64,000 bases of DNA from Rhodospirillales bacterium (lineage in GTDB: Bacteria; Pseudomonadota; Alphaproteobacteria; Micavibrionales; Micavibrionaceae), in contig JACKIU010000003.1 of the NCBI GenBank assembly GCA_020638295.1, positions 124,001 to 188,000 of the forward strand. Direction: 5' to 3'. The notes under the pieces were generated by a model. That model searched no databases. It was given only the letters and a program-made list of their open reading frames with translations, and was not told the DNA's origin. The translations under genes and the position numbers were made by a program. The stretch's first letter is position 1, and each line of letters opens with the position of its first letter. This document shows positions 37,195 through 45,846 of the stretch, one piece after another.

Positions 37195-38346
37195 TTACGG
37201 ATTCAGCGTTCTAAACGGCTTATCCTGATAAGTTTCAGAGCTTTGATCGTCCGCAACTTTAATCTTTTGCTCTTCATCCTGATCCAGACTTGACTTCGGT
37301 TTTCGGGCCTCTTGTATTTCGTCGCGCTTCTCAGGCGGCGGTTCATACCCTTCAATCAAATCCTGAGATTCTTCCGGGATCTGAACGGTTTCAGGTCCCT
37401 CATGCTCAATCACCGCATCGCCTTTAACTTCCAACGAAGGACGCCGGGCAATCGCCACCGGATATCCGTTGCGTTCCTTCAGCGCTTTACGAATCGCCGG
37501 CCAGCGCAGGCGGTCCTGCCATTCTCCGGCCGTTTTTACAATCTGGCGCATTTCATCATTGCTGATCTTTTCTTCCGGCACCTCGCCATACTCTTCCATC
37601 GCTACGGACTGAGCCAGAGACGGGTTGGCTTCTAAAAACAGTTCATCATCAATCCACGCGACCTTAATCGGCTGATTGACCACCGTGACTTTCATGCCGA
37701 CCGGAATCAGCTCGAACAGCTCGGAAATTTTTTCAGGGTACAGACGAATGCAGCCCGAACTCACCCGACGACCGATTCCGAAAGGTTTATTGGTGCCGTG
37801 CAGGGCATATTGCGGCCAGCCCAGATACAGCGCATGCGTCCCCATTGGGTTATCCGGTCCTTGGAAATACGCTTCCTTCAATTCCGGATTTTCGCGGCGC
37901 ATCCGCGGGGTTGGTCGCCATACAGGCCCGTCAACTTTGCGAACAATCTTAGTTGTCCCCTCCGGCGTGCTCAAGCCTTCACGACCGATGCCGATCGGCG
38001 TATGATACGGCGCCTCATCACCATTGATAAAAGCGTAGAGCCGCATATCGGCAAGGTTAATGATAATTCCCTCATGCGGCGCATCGGGAAGCAAGTGTCG
38101 CGTTGGCAAAATCAAATCCGTCCCGGAACCGGGCAGCCACGGATCAACGTACGGGTTGGCCGCACGCAGTTCGGTAAAACCAAGGCCGTAATCCCGCGCC
38201 AGATGAATAAATGTGTCTTCATACTTCGCATCATAACTGATCATGTCGCCGACATACGGCTTATCATAGCCTGCAAATGCGCCCACAGGTATTGTTAAGA
38301 CAACGATAAAAATGAAAAATTTAAACATGCGTAATTCTTGCTTCAT
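37195..38346 (-). CDS. L,D-transpeptidase (YkuD family) with N-terminal LysM-like domain
   Basis: 383 residues: signal peptide (FKFFIFIVVLTIPVGAFAG), a LysM-like region (about 33-82) ending in DLILPT, and a YkuD catalytic domain with HGTNKPFGIG and SSGCIRLYP (His and nucleophilic Cys). A charged, probably disordered C-terminal extension of about 120 residues follows. The family forms 3-3 crosslinks or anchors lipoproteins to peptidoglycan. The start ATG 38346 overlaps the stop of the coiled-coil gene as ATGA, implying cotranslation; ATG 38328 is an alternative. Confidence 0.93.
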   Translation of the reverse strand: MKQELRMFKFFIFIVVLTIPVGAFAGYDKPYVGDMISYDAKYEDTFIHLARDYGLGFTELRAANPYVDPWLPGSGTDLILPTRHLLPDAPHEGIIINLADMRLYAFINGDEAPYHTPIGIGREGLSTPEGTTKIVRKVDGPVWRPTPRMRRENPELKEAYFQGPDNPMGTHALYLGWPQYALHGTNKPFGIGRRVSSGCIRLYPEKISELFELIPVGMKVTVVNQPIKVAWIDDELFLEANPSLAQSVAMEEYGEVPEEKISNDEMRQIVKTAGEWQDRLRWPAIRKALKERNGYPVAIARRPSLEVKGDAVIEHEGPETVQIPEESQDLIEGYEPPPEKRDEIQEARKPKSSLDQDEEQKIKVADDQSSETYQDKPFRTLNP

Positions 38347-38594
38347 TCATCCAAAGGATCTTGGTCATTATCTTTTAAAGACTGCTCAAGATGCTCTAAC
38401 CGCCCGCGATGATCGTCAAGTTCATCCTGCTGCCAGCGCGTTTGCGAATGAAGACCCGCGAGATAAGAATCGACATGACTCATTCGCGCATCAATCCGGC
38501 GGATAGCTTCTTTCATAACGCCAAACTCCTTACGCATGAACTTCTCCATGCGATTCAAACGCTCGTTGACTATGTTCACAACATCATCACTCAT
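38343..38594 (-). CDS. Small coiled-coil protein coupled to the L,D-transpeptidase
   Basis: An 83-residue, highly charged, fully helical protein without signal peptide. Heptad-like spacing of Val/Leu/Met runs through the whole chain (VNERLNRMEKFMRKEFGVM and LDDHRGRLEHLEQSL). I recognise no family. Its TGA is overlapped by the transpeptidase ATG, so the two are translated together. It may be a cytoplasmic partner or simply a linked gene. Confidence 0.75.
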   Translation of the reverse strand: MSDDVVNIVNERLNRMEKFMRKEFGVMKEAIRRIDARMSHVDSYLAGLHSQTRWQQDELDDHRGRLEHLEQSLKDNDQDPLDE

Positions 38595-38621
38595 GGAGCC
38601 ATTATATCCCGTTTACAGCCC

Positions 38622-39833
38622 CTACACCATCGCTTCTTCCAGACCTGCGACAACTTTATCGAGATATTCCTGTGTCGTCAGCCATTTTTGTTGTTCACCA
38701 ATCAACAACGCCAAATCTTTGGTCATATAGCCAGCCTCAACCGTTTCAATACACACCCGTTCCAGCGTTTCGGCAAAGTCCACCACCTCCGGCGTACCGT
38801 CAAACCCGCCACGATATTTAAGCCCGCGCGTCCACGCAAAAATACTGGCAATCGGGTTCGTCGATGTCGGCTTGCCTTTTTGATGCTCGCGGTAATGCCG
38901 CGTCACGGTTCCATGCGCCGCTTCCGCCTCCACCGTTTTTCCATCGGGCGTCAACAGCACCGAGGTCATCAGCCCCAGCGACCCAAACCCCTGCGCGACA
39001 ATATCCGATTGTACGTCTCCGTCATAATTCTTACAGGCCCACACAAACCCGCCTTTGGACTTAATCGCCTGCGCCACCATGTCGTCAATCAGGCGATGCT
39101 CATACCACAGATCGAGCTTTTCGAACTCGGCTTTAAATTCCTCATCATAAATCCGCTGGAAGATCTCGATAAACTTGCCGTCATATTGTTTGAGGATTGT
39201 ATTTTTCGTTGACATATAGACGGGGTATCCCCGCTGCAAACCGTAATTAAACGAACTGCGCGCAAACCCCTCAATGCTTTCATCAAGGTTATACATCGCC
39301 ATTCCTACACCGGCCGCCGGGAAATCAAAAACTTCATGTACCTCCGGCTCACCGCCTTCTGGCGTGTAAACCAGCGCCAGCTTGCCCGGTCCCGGCACCT
39401 TAATATCCGTAGCCTTATACTGATCGCCAAACGCATGCCGGCCGATCACGATCGGCTTTTCCCATCCCGGCACATATTTCGGCACGTTCTTGGTGGTAAT
39501 CGGCTCGCGGAAAACCGTCCCGTTCAGGATATTGCGGATCGTCCCGTTGGGGGACTTCCACATTTTTTTGAGACCGAATTCCTCAACCCGCGCTTCATCG
39601 GGCGTAATGGTCGCGCATTTCACGCCCACACCATGCTCCTTAATCGCATTGGCCGCCTCAATCGTAATCTGGTCATTCGTGGCATCACGGTTCTGGATCG
39701 AGAGGTCAAAATATTTCAAATCAACATCCAGATAAGGCAGGATCAGCTTATCTTTGATAAACGTCCAGATAATGCGCGTCATCTCATCGCCATCGATTTC
39801 TACGATTGGATTTTGAACTTTAATCTTCGACAT
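38622..39833 (-). CDS. icd: NADP-dependent isocitrate dehydrogenase (eukaryote-like homodimeric type)
   Basis: 403 residues. It oxidises isocitrate to 2-oxoglutarate in the TCA cycle. Recognisable parts are the start [16 protein letters not shown], the substrate region [20 protein letters not shown], the metal-binding aspartates in [20 protein letters not shown] and the NADP-binding [15 protein letters not shown]. This is the class shared by alphaproteobacteria and eukaryotes, distinct from the E. coli Icd. ATG 39833 is chosen; an in-frame GTG two codons upstream is possible. Confidence 0.97.
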   Translation of the reverse strand: MSKIKVQNPIVEIDGDEMTRIIWTFIKDKLILPYLDVDLKYFDLSIQNRDATNDQITIEAANAIKEHGVGVKCATITPDEARVEEFGLKKMWKSPNGTIRNILNGTVFREPITTKNVPKYVPGWEKPIVIGRHAFGDQYKATDIKVPGPGKLALVYTPEGGEPEVHEVFDFPAAGVGMAMYNLDESIEGFARSSFNYGLQRGYPVYMSTKNTILKQYDGKFIEIFQRIYDEEFKAEFEKLDLWYEHRLIDDMVAQAIKSKGGFVWACKNYDGDVQSDIVAQGFGSLGLMTSVLLTPDGKTVEAEAAHGTVTRHYREHQKGKPTSTNPIASIFAWTRGLKYRGGFDGTPEVVDFAETLERVCIETVEAGYMTKDLALLIGEQQKWLTTQEYLDKVVAGLEEAMV

Positions 39834-39989
39834 CAACACACCTGACTAATCTGAAATGAACAAGAGGGCCAGCAGGGCCACACAACGAATATACATCTAT
39901 ATGCTGTAAAAACGTTTTACTCAAGAAAAGCTTATCTCTAAACTTTTTTCAGAAGAACACTATAATATCCCGGATTAATAAGGCCACTC

Positions 39990-41345
39990 ATGAAACCTGC
40001 AATTACAGCCGCCCTTACTTTTCTGATGACATACCTTACAATAATTTTTACAGGAGGATTCGCGCCCAATTTATATAAGTCCTTATTGACTGTTCCCATT
40101 TCCCACATAGAACAAACCCGTAAAATGTTCATAGATGCGCAAAGGCGCTATGCTATTTCTTACTACACCCCACAGCGCAACGACCTCAAGGGGTTGGTCG
40201 TTAACAATCAGACAAAAAGCTATGCTGGATACACGTTTTATATTGGCATAGATAAACTTCAGGCTCTCCTGAGGGACGAAAACGGCAACATCGTTCACAC
40301 TTGGGGTAAAAACCCAAAAGAAATTTGGACAGACCCAAATCATATTGCTCAGAAAAGTAAAGATTACCACTTTAGTTCTTCCAGAGCTTTTCTCTCCCCT
40401 GAAACTGGCGATGCTTATCTAACATTCGGAAGCCGATTACGACCAGTATTCGGATTAGGTCTCGTCAAATTTGACAAAAACAATCAGGTTGTTTGGAAAT
40501 ATGATGGCGGGGTTCATCACGATGTCGCGTTTTCACCGGACAAAAAACGCATTTATGTTCTCGGCAAGACCCCTGTATATAGCAAAATGGAAAATCTGGA
40601 ACATATGGAGCCGCCATATCTGGACGAAGAAATCATCGTCCTGAATGACAAGGGAGAAGAACTAAAGAAAATATCTCTGCTCAAGCTTTTCACAAATTCG
40701 CAGCTAAAAATTATTCTCGACAAACTCTCCACTATGCCCGCCGATCCGACATTCTTCGCCGGTGATATTCTGCACACCAATACCATTGAGGTCATACCCG
40801 ATGAAGCCGTCGGTAAAGCTCCAATGCTTAAGAAAGGCCATTTGATGCTGTCTTTTAGAAACCTTGATTTGCTGATTGTCATGGATCCTGAAACGGAGCA
40901 GGTGACATGGGCGTCTTACGGTCCCTGGAAAGGTCAGCATGATCCGGAAATCCAGAATGACGGCACGGTCATGATGTTCGACAATCAGGGAAATTTAAAG
41001 CCAGACCAAGGCGCTTCACGTGTCCTGCAAATCGATCTGAATGACCTCTCTATCGTCTGGGAATATGGCGGCACAAAAGAAAGCCCGTTGTTCAGCGACT
41101 ATAATTCATCAATCCAGATTCTTCCCAACGATAATGTTTTGGTCACCGAGTCCCATGCCGGCCGGATTTTCGAAGTCACCCGTGACAAGGAAATCGTCTG
41201 GGAATTCTGGAATCCCAAACGCTTAATCGTCAAGGAAAGCCGCGACGGCGAGCAATACAACAACACTCCGCACATCGCCTCGGTATTTTCCGGCGTCCGC
41301 TACAGTAAGGAAGATTTAAGCAGCCTGAATCTGGAATTTGACTAG
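39990..41345 (+). CDS. Arylsulfotransferase (ASST)-like beta-propeller protein, membrane-anchored
   Basis: A 451-residue protein with an N-terminal membrane segment (ITAALTFLMTYLTIIFTGGF) and repeated propeller blades with W-x-Y/W-D-P type turns (VWKYDGGVHHDVAFSPD, TWASYGPWKGQHDPEIQNDG, IVWEYGG, IVWEFWNP). This fits the bacterial arylsulfotransferase/ASST-like group. The invariant catalytic histidine of true ASST cannot be confirmed by eye. It is distinctly more A/T-rich than its neighbours and lies in a patch of unusual genes (39.9-42.6 kb), which may indicate transfer. Its stop overlaps that of the convergent gene (CTAG). Confidence 0.82.
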   Translation: MKPAITAALTFLMTYLTIIFTGGFAPNLYKSLLTVPISHIEQTRKMFIDAQRRYAISYYTPQRNDLKGLVVNNQTKSYAGYTFYIGIDKLQALLRDENGNIVHTWGKNPKEIWTDPNHIAQKSKDYHFSSSRAFLSPETGDAYLTFGSRLRPVFGLGLVKFDKNNQVVWKYDGGVHHDVAFSPDKKRIYVLGKTPVYSKMENLEHMEPPYLDEEIIVLNDKGEELKKISLLKLFTNSQLKIILDKLSTMPADPTFFAGDILHTNTIEVIPDEAVGKAPMLKKGHLMLSFRNLDLLIVMDPETEQVTWASYGPWKGQHDPEIQNDGTVMMFDNQGNLKPDQGASRVLQIDLNDLSIVWEYGGTKESPLFSDYNSSIQILPNDNVLVTESHAGRIFEVTRDKEIVWEFWNPKRLIVKESRDGEQYNNTPHIASVFSGVRYSKEDLSSLNLEFD

Positions 41346-41677
41346 CTCAAAAGTCGTTCCACTTCATCGGCCAAGCGATCATAGGCTTTTTCAAACACCC
41401 CGCTTTTTGCGATACGCCCTTTATCCTGTAAATACAGCTCATACATCGTGCTGCGCGGCCCAACCTTGCGGATAACAAATTGCAAATACGGGGCCATATG
41501 CTCGGATTTGTAATAGGTATAGCTGGCTACACCTTCATCGAAATCGCACTCAATACTGCGATAGGTTAAAATTCCGTTTGCCGCCGCACGCAAATACAGC
41601 CCATCGAGCTTTTTAAACTGCGCATTGGTAAAACCGGAAGGATGAGACGCCTTGGAAAAGGGGATAATCTCAGACAT
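41342..41677 (-). CDS. Conserved-looking small cytosolic protein of unknown function
   Basis: A 111-residue protein without signal peptide or membrane helix. It has a mixed alpha/beta pattern: KLDGLYLRAAANGILTYRSI, then FDEGVASYTYY, YLQFVIRKVG and a C-terminal helix with AYDRLADEVERLL. No family is recognised. It is convergent with the ASST-like gene, sharing CTAG at the ends. Confidence 0.75.
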   Translation of the reverse strand: MSEIIPFSKASHPSGFTNAQFKKLDGLYLRAAANGILTYRSIECDFDEGVASYTYYKSEHMAPYLQFVIRKVGPRSTMYELYLQDKGRIAKSGVFEKAYDRLADEVERLLS

Positions 41678-41703
41678 ACGATTATTGTATCAAAAAAGAA
41701 AAA

Positions 41704-41725
41704 GGCCGTCACATTAATGACGGCC
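41704..41725 (-). terminator. Intrinsic terminator of the beta-barrel gene
   Basis: GGCCGTCA-CATTAA-TGACGGCC (8-bp perfect stem) followed on the minus strand by TTTTTCTTTTTT. It lies 27 bases beyond the stop of the gene at 41752-42483. Confidence 0.9.
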
Positions 41726-41751
41726 CATAGTTCCGAATATCCAAAACAAAC

Positions 41752-42483
41752 TTAAAATTCATATTCGAGATTGAGCTTCAACGTCGCATCCGGCGTGGCT
41801 TTGGAAATTCCAAGTAAAACGCCGAAATCATATCCGATATCGCCTAAACTTCCGTAGGCTACAGGCCCTATACGGTGTTTCTGATCCTCATATTCATCGG
41901 TCGTATCACCAAAATCGGCATAATATTCTATGCCCGGATCAAAAGTTTTCGAATACATATACCGACCGCTCCATAAAAACCCGAGTTCCTCACGATCGGA
42001 CGCATCCTTACCGACCTCCTTCTCCACAACCAGATTTACAAGATGCTGCGTTTTGCCGATTTCCCTGGCCAGCAAACCTTTCGCCTCGAGCTTATCGGCG
42101 TTTCCGGATAAATTATGCTTGTATTCGAGCAACAGCCCGCTATCGACGAAATACTGTCCGCGTTCCGAAAACTGAAAGCGCGCCTCGAACTCAAGGTTCG
42201 TTGCCTCGATATCTTCTCCCGGCTCATCTTCAAATTCCACATAGCTTTCAACAGCCATGTAATTCGTCAGACCATAACCGATACCAATCGATTCTTTCCA
42301 GCTTCCATCGACGTTATTATTATCGTCTATCAGGTACTCAGTACGAGATTCGACTTCGACTTCTCCTTCACTTACATAGGGCGCATAAATGAACTTTCCG
42401 GCCTGCGCCTGTTCGGGTGCAAACGTTATCACCGATAACAAAAGAGCAAATTTAAAATTTTGCCGGGAAACAAATAGGGGCAT
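41752..42483 (-). CDS. Predicted outer-membrane beta-barrel protein
   Basis: 243 residues. A signal peptide (ALLLSVITFAPEQAQA, cleavage near residue 28) is followed by alternating hydrophobic and polar beta strands with acidic loops (EFEDEPGEDIEA, EEVGKD-like turns). The C-terminus LKLNLEYEF ends in Phe, the BamA recognition signature. Roughly 10-12 strands can be counted. The family is not recognised. It is divergent from the redoxin gene across a Fur-like site, and has its own terminator. A role in metal handling is possible but only inferred from that site. Confidence 0.8.
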   Translation of the reverse strand: MPLFVSRQNFKFALLLSVITFAPEQAQAGKFIYAPYVSEGEVEVESRTEYLIDDNNNVDGSWKESIGIGYGLTNYMAVESYVEFEDEPGEDIEATNLEFEARFQFSERGQYFVDSGLLLEYKHNLSGNADKLEAKGLLAREIGKTQHLVNLVVEKEVGKDASDREELGFLWSGRYMYSKTFDPGIEYYADFGDTTDEYEDQKHRIGPVAYGSLGDIGYDFGVLLGISKATPDATLKLNLEYEF

Positions 42484-42540
42484 GTAAAAAATTCCTTCAT
42501 GATTTTGTAAATGACTAAGAGCAACAAGAGCTAATCTTAT

Positions 42541-42560
42541 TGCGAATGATTGTCAATTAC
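42541..42560. promoter_or_regulatory. Fur/Irr-like operator in a divergent promoter region
   Basis: TGCGAATGATTGTCAATTAC closely resembles the alphaproteobacterial iron-response core (TGC-x-AAT-x-ATT-x-x-CAATT). It lies between the beta-barrel gene (minus) and the redoxin gene (plus), about 60 and 80 bases from their starts. Regulator identity is inferred. Confidence 0.5.
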
Positions 42561-42642
42561 ATTTCAAAATGTTGACTTTATGATAGACTTGCTTCACCTC
42601 TTAAGAAACAAAACTTGTAAAGTAGACTAGGAGAGAATAATC

Positions 42643-43194
42643 ATGGTTCTACTCAAAACACCGCTCAAAGACGAAAATTTCTACGCGCCCGATTTCACTC
42701 TCGAAAATATCGACGGCGAGAAGCTGTCCTACAATGATATTAAGGGCGAAAACGGCACGGTTGTAGCCTTTATCTGCAATCACTGCCCCTATGTGCAGGC
42801 CATCATTGACCGCTTCGTCGCAGATGCCAAAACGCTGCAGGACCAAGGCATCGGCGTTGTTGCGATCATGCCCAACGATATCGGCAATTATCCGGCGGAT
42901 TCACTGGAAAATATGGTGATCTTTGCCGAAGAAAACGGCTTCACCTTTCCCTACCTGATCGACGAAACACAGAAAGTCGCGAAAAGCTATGGCGCCGTAT
43001 GCACACCGGACATTTACGGCTTTAACGCCGAAGGTCAGCTCCAATATCGCGGCCGCCTTGATTCCGCCGGACCAAACGAAGCCACCGCCGATACGGTCAG
43101 GGAACTGGTCGAAGCCATGAGCAGCATCGCAAAAACAAGCGTCGGCCCGTCCGAACAATCCCCCTCGATGGGCTGCTCGATTAAATGGAGATAA
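42643..43194 (+). CDS. Cytosolic peroxiredoxin-like (redoxin/PRX_like1) protein
   Basis: A 183-residue thioredoxin-fold protein with no signal peptide. FICNHCPYVQAI carries a CxxC pair (C46, C49), AVCTPDIYGF the cis-Pro region, and SMGCSIKW closes the C-terminus. This matches PRX_like1 of the AhpC/TSA superfamily. Unlike the secreted paralogue at 3405-4013, which has one active-site Cys, this copy has the full CxxC, so it may act as a reductase or peroxidase in the cytoplasm. AGGAGAG lies in front of the ATG. A Fur-like site is upstream, and the yfgM gene follows after a REP-like element. Confidence 0.9.
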   Translation: MVLLKTPLKDENFYAPDFTLENIDGEKLSYNDIKGENGTVVAFICNHCPYVQAIIDRFVADAKTLQDQGIGVVAIMPNDIGNYPADSLENMVIFAEENGFTFPYLIDETQKVAKSYGAVCTPDIYGFNAEGQLQYRGRLDSAGPNEATADTVRELVEAMSSIAKTSVGPSEQSPSMGCSIKWR

Positions 43195-43202
43195 CATAAA
43201 CT

Positions 43203-43285
43203 GTCATTGCGAGGTGTATGACGACGAGGCAATTCATAAATTAGGGCTTTAAAATACTGGATTGCTTCGCTACGCTCGCAGTGAC
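43203..43285. repeat. REP-like extragenic palindrome
   Basis: Outer arms GTCATTGCGAG / CTCGCAGTGAC (one G-T pair) and inner GAGGCAAT / ATTGCTTC form a two-part palindrome of 83 bases. It is of the type GTCATTGCGAG...GCAAT...ATTGC...CTCGCAATGAC common in intergenic DNA of many bacteria. It lies between the redoxin and yfgM genes. A degenerate half copy is at 8704-8738. Confidence 0.75.
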
Positions 43286-43310
43286 GAATATATTTAGAGG
43301 AACGACGAAA

Positions 43311-43994
43311 ATGGCCGACCTGTTTAGAGAAGTTGACGAGGTGATGCGTCAAGAGCGCATTGAAAAATTCTGGGCTGAGAATAAAAGCTACATTGTTAGC
43401 GTTATTCTCGGCACAATCCTGTTGACCGGGCTCATTTCGGGCTATCGCAGTTGGGATAACAGCGTCAAAGAAAAGCAGACCGCCCGGATCATCGCCCTGC
43501 AGGAGGCCGAAGACTATCCGCAAAACATTCTTGAGACTGAAAAGCTGGATATGCGCGCAGGCCACCGCGCTATGGCTCTGCTCAAGGCCGCTGCGGTTTT
43601 TCTCGATCAAGATAAAACCGAGGAAGCCGGGGCGCTCTATCAACGCGTTGCGCAAGACATCGACCTTCCGGCTGAATTCAAAGAGCTCGCGATCTTGATG
43701 AGTGTCCGCCTGCTCAGCGATCAGGACGATGCAGATGCACAGGCCCTGCTGGACCAGCTCAAACCGGTTGTGAACAACCCAAAGAGCCCATGGGTCCATC
43801 ACGCCCGCATCGAAGCCGCCGTGCTGCAAGCTGATAAATTGCAAAACTATGCCGCAGCCCTGCAACATCTCAATGCCGTTATCGATACGCCGGATCTTCC
43901 GGCCAGCCTGACCGAACGTGCCGTAGCCTTGGTTCATCTCTACAGCCTGAAACAACCAAAAACCGAATCCAAACAAGACAAGTCAGAGTCGTAA
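43311..43994 (+). CDS. yfgM: YfgM-like TPR membrane protein
   Basis: About 227 residues: cytoplasmic N-terminus MADLFREVDEVMRQERIEKF, one membrane helix (SYIVSVILGTILLTGLISGY), then a periplasmic helical TPR-type domain ending in a charged tail. It belongs to the DUF2133/YfgM group, ancillary to the SecYEG translocon and linked with periplasmic chaperones. ATG 43311 is chosen because GAGGAACGACGAAA precedes it and because the family starts with this motif. It is followed after two bases by bamB, the usual order yfgM-bamB-der. Confidence 0.88.
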   Translation: MADLFREVDEVMRQERIEKFWAENKSYIVSVILGTILLTGLISGYRSWDNSVKEKQTARIIALQEAEDYPQNILETEKLDMRAGHRAMALLKAAAVFLDQDKTEEAGALYQRVAQDIDLPAEFKELAILMSVRLLSDQDDADAQALLDQLKPVVNNPKSPWVHHARIEAAVLQADKLQNYAAALQHLNAVIDTPDLPASLTERAVALVHLYSLKQPKTESKQDKSES

Positions 43995-43996
43995 GC

Positions 43997-45319
43997 ATGA
44001 TTAAAAAGAATCTGTCATTATTAGGCGTTTTAACTGCCCTCAGCCTTTCGGCATGCGGCGGCTCGGGGCTCTTTGGTAAAGACGAACCACCGCCGTTGGA
44101 AGGCGAACGCATCAGTGTTATGCAGATGCAAAAAAACCTTGAGCCCGACGATCCTGTTCTGGAAACGCAAGGGCTCATCATGCCGCCGGAATGGACCAAT
44201 GAATTCTGGCCGCAGGTCGGTGGTTACCCGAACCATTCCATGCAGAATCTGTCCCTGTCCGCCACCCCGTTAAAGCGCGCATGGAGCGCCGATATCGGCG
44301 ATGGCGCAACAGATGAGCTTCCCCTCATCACCGAGCCCGTCGTCGTCGATGGGCGCATTTTTACCCTCGATACCGATAACCGCCTTTCGGCTTTTAATAT
44401 CGAAAACGGGGAAGAGCTATGGCACATAGACGTACAGGCCGAAGATGAAGATGACGCCGTGATTGCTGGAGGAATCGCCTCCTCGGGCGGCGTGCTGTAC
44501 GTCACCAACGGGTACAACGAAATCCTCGCCGTTAAACCCGATGACGGGCAAATTCTTTGGCGCAAAACTATTCCCGCACCCTCACGCGCCGCCCCGACAG
44601 TCATGGATAGCCGCATTTTCGTCACCACGCTTGATGGCCGCGTCATGGCGCTGGGCGCTGTTGACGGTGGTGTTCTGTGGGAATATGCTGGCATCAGTGA
44701 CGATGCCGCACTCGTTGGTGCGGCCAGCCCGGCTGCCAATCAGGACATCGTCGTCCCGGTCTTTTCTTCCGGCGAAATCACTGCCCTGCGCATCGAAAAC
44801 GGCTCCATCGCCTGGTCTGACAACCTCTCCAACGTCCTCGGTCTCGGAGGGCTTTCGACCATCACCGACATCCGCGCGCTGCCCGTCATTGACAAAGGCG
44901 TCGTCTTTGCCATCAGCTTTTCCGGCCGTCTTGTCGCCATTGACGAGCGTACCGGCGCACGCATCTGGCAACGTGAAATCAGCGGCTCACAAACTCCGTG
45001 GATGGCCGGCAACCATATCTTCGTTCTGTCTTCAGATAACCAACTTATTGCTTTGGGGCGTGAAAACGGCTCAATCCGCTGGACCACCGAACTGCCACGC
45101 TATGAAGATGATGAGCCGCAAATCTTTAACGGCCCCGTTCTGGCCGGCGGACGCCTTATTCTCACCGGGACCGATGGCCGCGTCATTGAGATAGCTCCGG
45201 AAAACGGCGAGATTCTCGGTGAATGGGATGCTGGAAACACTGTCACCGTTGCCCCGATTGTTGCCGGAAATACTCTGTATTTGCTTACTCGTGACGGCCG
45301 CCTGAGCGCCTATCGTTAA
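43997..45319 (+). CDS. bamB: Outer-membrane protein assembly factor BamB
   Basis: A 440-residue lipoprotein: signal with lipobox LSAC (Cys20) and an eight-bladed PQQ-type beta propeller. Repeats include WSADIGDG, LWHIDVQAEDED, ILWRKTIPAP, VLWEYAG, IAWSDNLSN, RIWQREISG and IRWTTELPR. BamB joins BamA to fold beta-barrels in the outer membrane. The length is a little over the E. coli protein. The gene follows yfgM after two bases; in most proteobacteria der follows directly, but here three unknown genes intervene. Confidence 0.95.
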   Translation: MIKKNLSLLGVLTALSLSACGGSGLFGKDEPPPLEGERISVMQMQKNLEPDDPVLETQGLIMPPEWTNEFWPQVGGYPNHSMQNLSLSATPLKRAWSADIGDGATDELPLITEPVVVDGRIFTLDTDNRLSAFNIENGEELWHIDVQAEDEDDAVIAGGIASSGGVLYVTNGYNEILAVKPDDGQILWRKTIPAPSRAAPTVMDSRIFVTTLDGRVMALGAVDGGVLWEYAGISDDAALVGAASPAANQDIVVPVFSSGEITALRIENGSIAWSDNLSNVLGLGGLSTITDIRALPVIDKGVVFAISFSGRLVAIDERTGARIWQREISGSQTPWMAGNHIFVLSSDNQLIALGRENGSIRWTTELPRYEDDEPQIFNGPVLAGGRLILTGTDGRVIEIAPENGEILGEWDAGNTVTVAPIVAGNTLYLLTRDGRLSAYR

Positions 45320-45460
45320 GCACAGCACTATCTCGCAGACTGCATACGGACACACTAGACAACTAAAAATACATAAAATTTTAACCTTTTCTCCTTAGAC
45401 TTTTAGGCTAAGACATCTTTTCGCACGCAAGAAGCATGCACGAAAAAATGAGGTGAGGGC

Positions 45461-45703
45461 GTGTCTATAACATTAAAAAGTCAGACCGAAATATTGGCAG
45501 ATAGAATGAAGCTGATAGGTGTCATCAATGATATCCGTAATGGCGATTACAGCAAAATCCCCAATGGCGCAAGCTATGCAGCGCAGCTTGACGAGGTTCG
45601 TGAACAACTAAATCGGGCTGCAGAATTATCCGGCACGCCCAGAGGACAAGCCATAACAAACACCAGTTTCCTAGACAATAATCCAGATCAACATCGCGTC
45701 TAA
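45461..45703 (+). CDS. Small helical protein of unknown function (bamB-der spacer gene 1)
   Basis: 80 residues from GTG 45461, preceded by the strong site GAGGTGAGGGC. A soluble, mainly helical protein (ILADRMKLIGVINDIRNGDY and YAAQLDEVREQLNRAAELSG) with no signal peptide. No family recognised. Its last bases overlap, in another frame, the open region leading into the next gene. The two might be a single gene split by a frameshift. Confidence 0.65.
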   Translation: MSITLKSQTEILADRMKLIGVINDIRNGDYSKIPNGASYAAQLDEVREQLNRAAELSGTPRGQAITNTSFLDNNPDQHRV

Positions 45704-45846
45704 ACTCTCTTGCAACCTCAGGAACACACAAGGCCATTTTTCAGTCAAAGCGAACTCTTGAATACGATGTTAGAGATTTAGAAGACGCGCCGGCTGTACG
45801 CACCTCTCCTCCGGTACAAAAAGCGCCGCCGTCAAAAGCAGAGCAG

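Noticed and set aside
43035..43976. 313-codon minus-strand frame spanning redoxin and yfgM
   Set aside because: It reads through the REP-like repeat and two genes in antisense; no domain.
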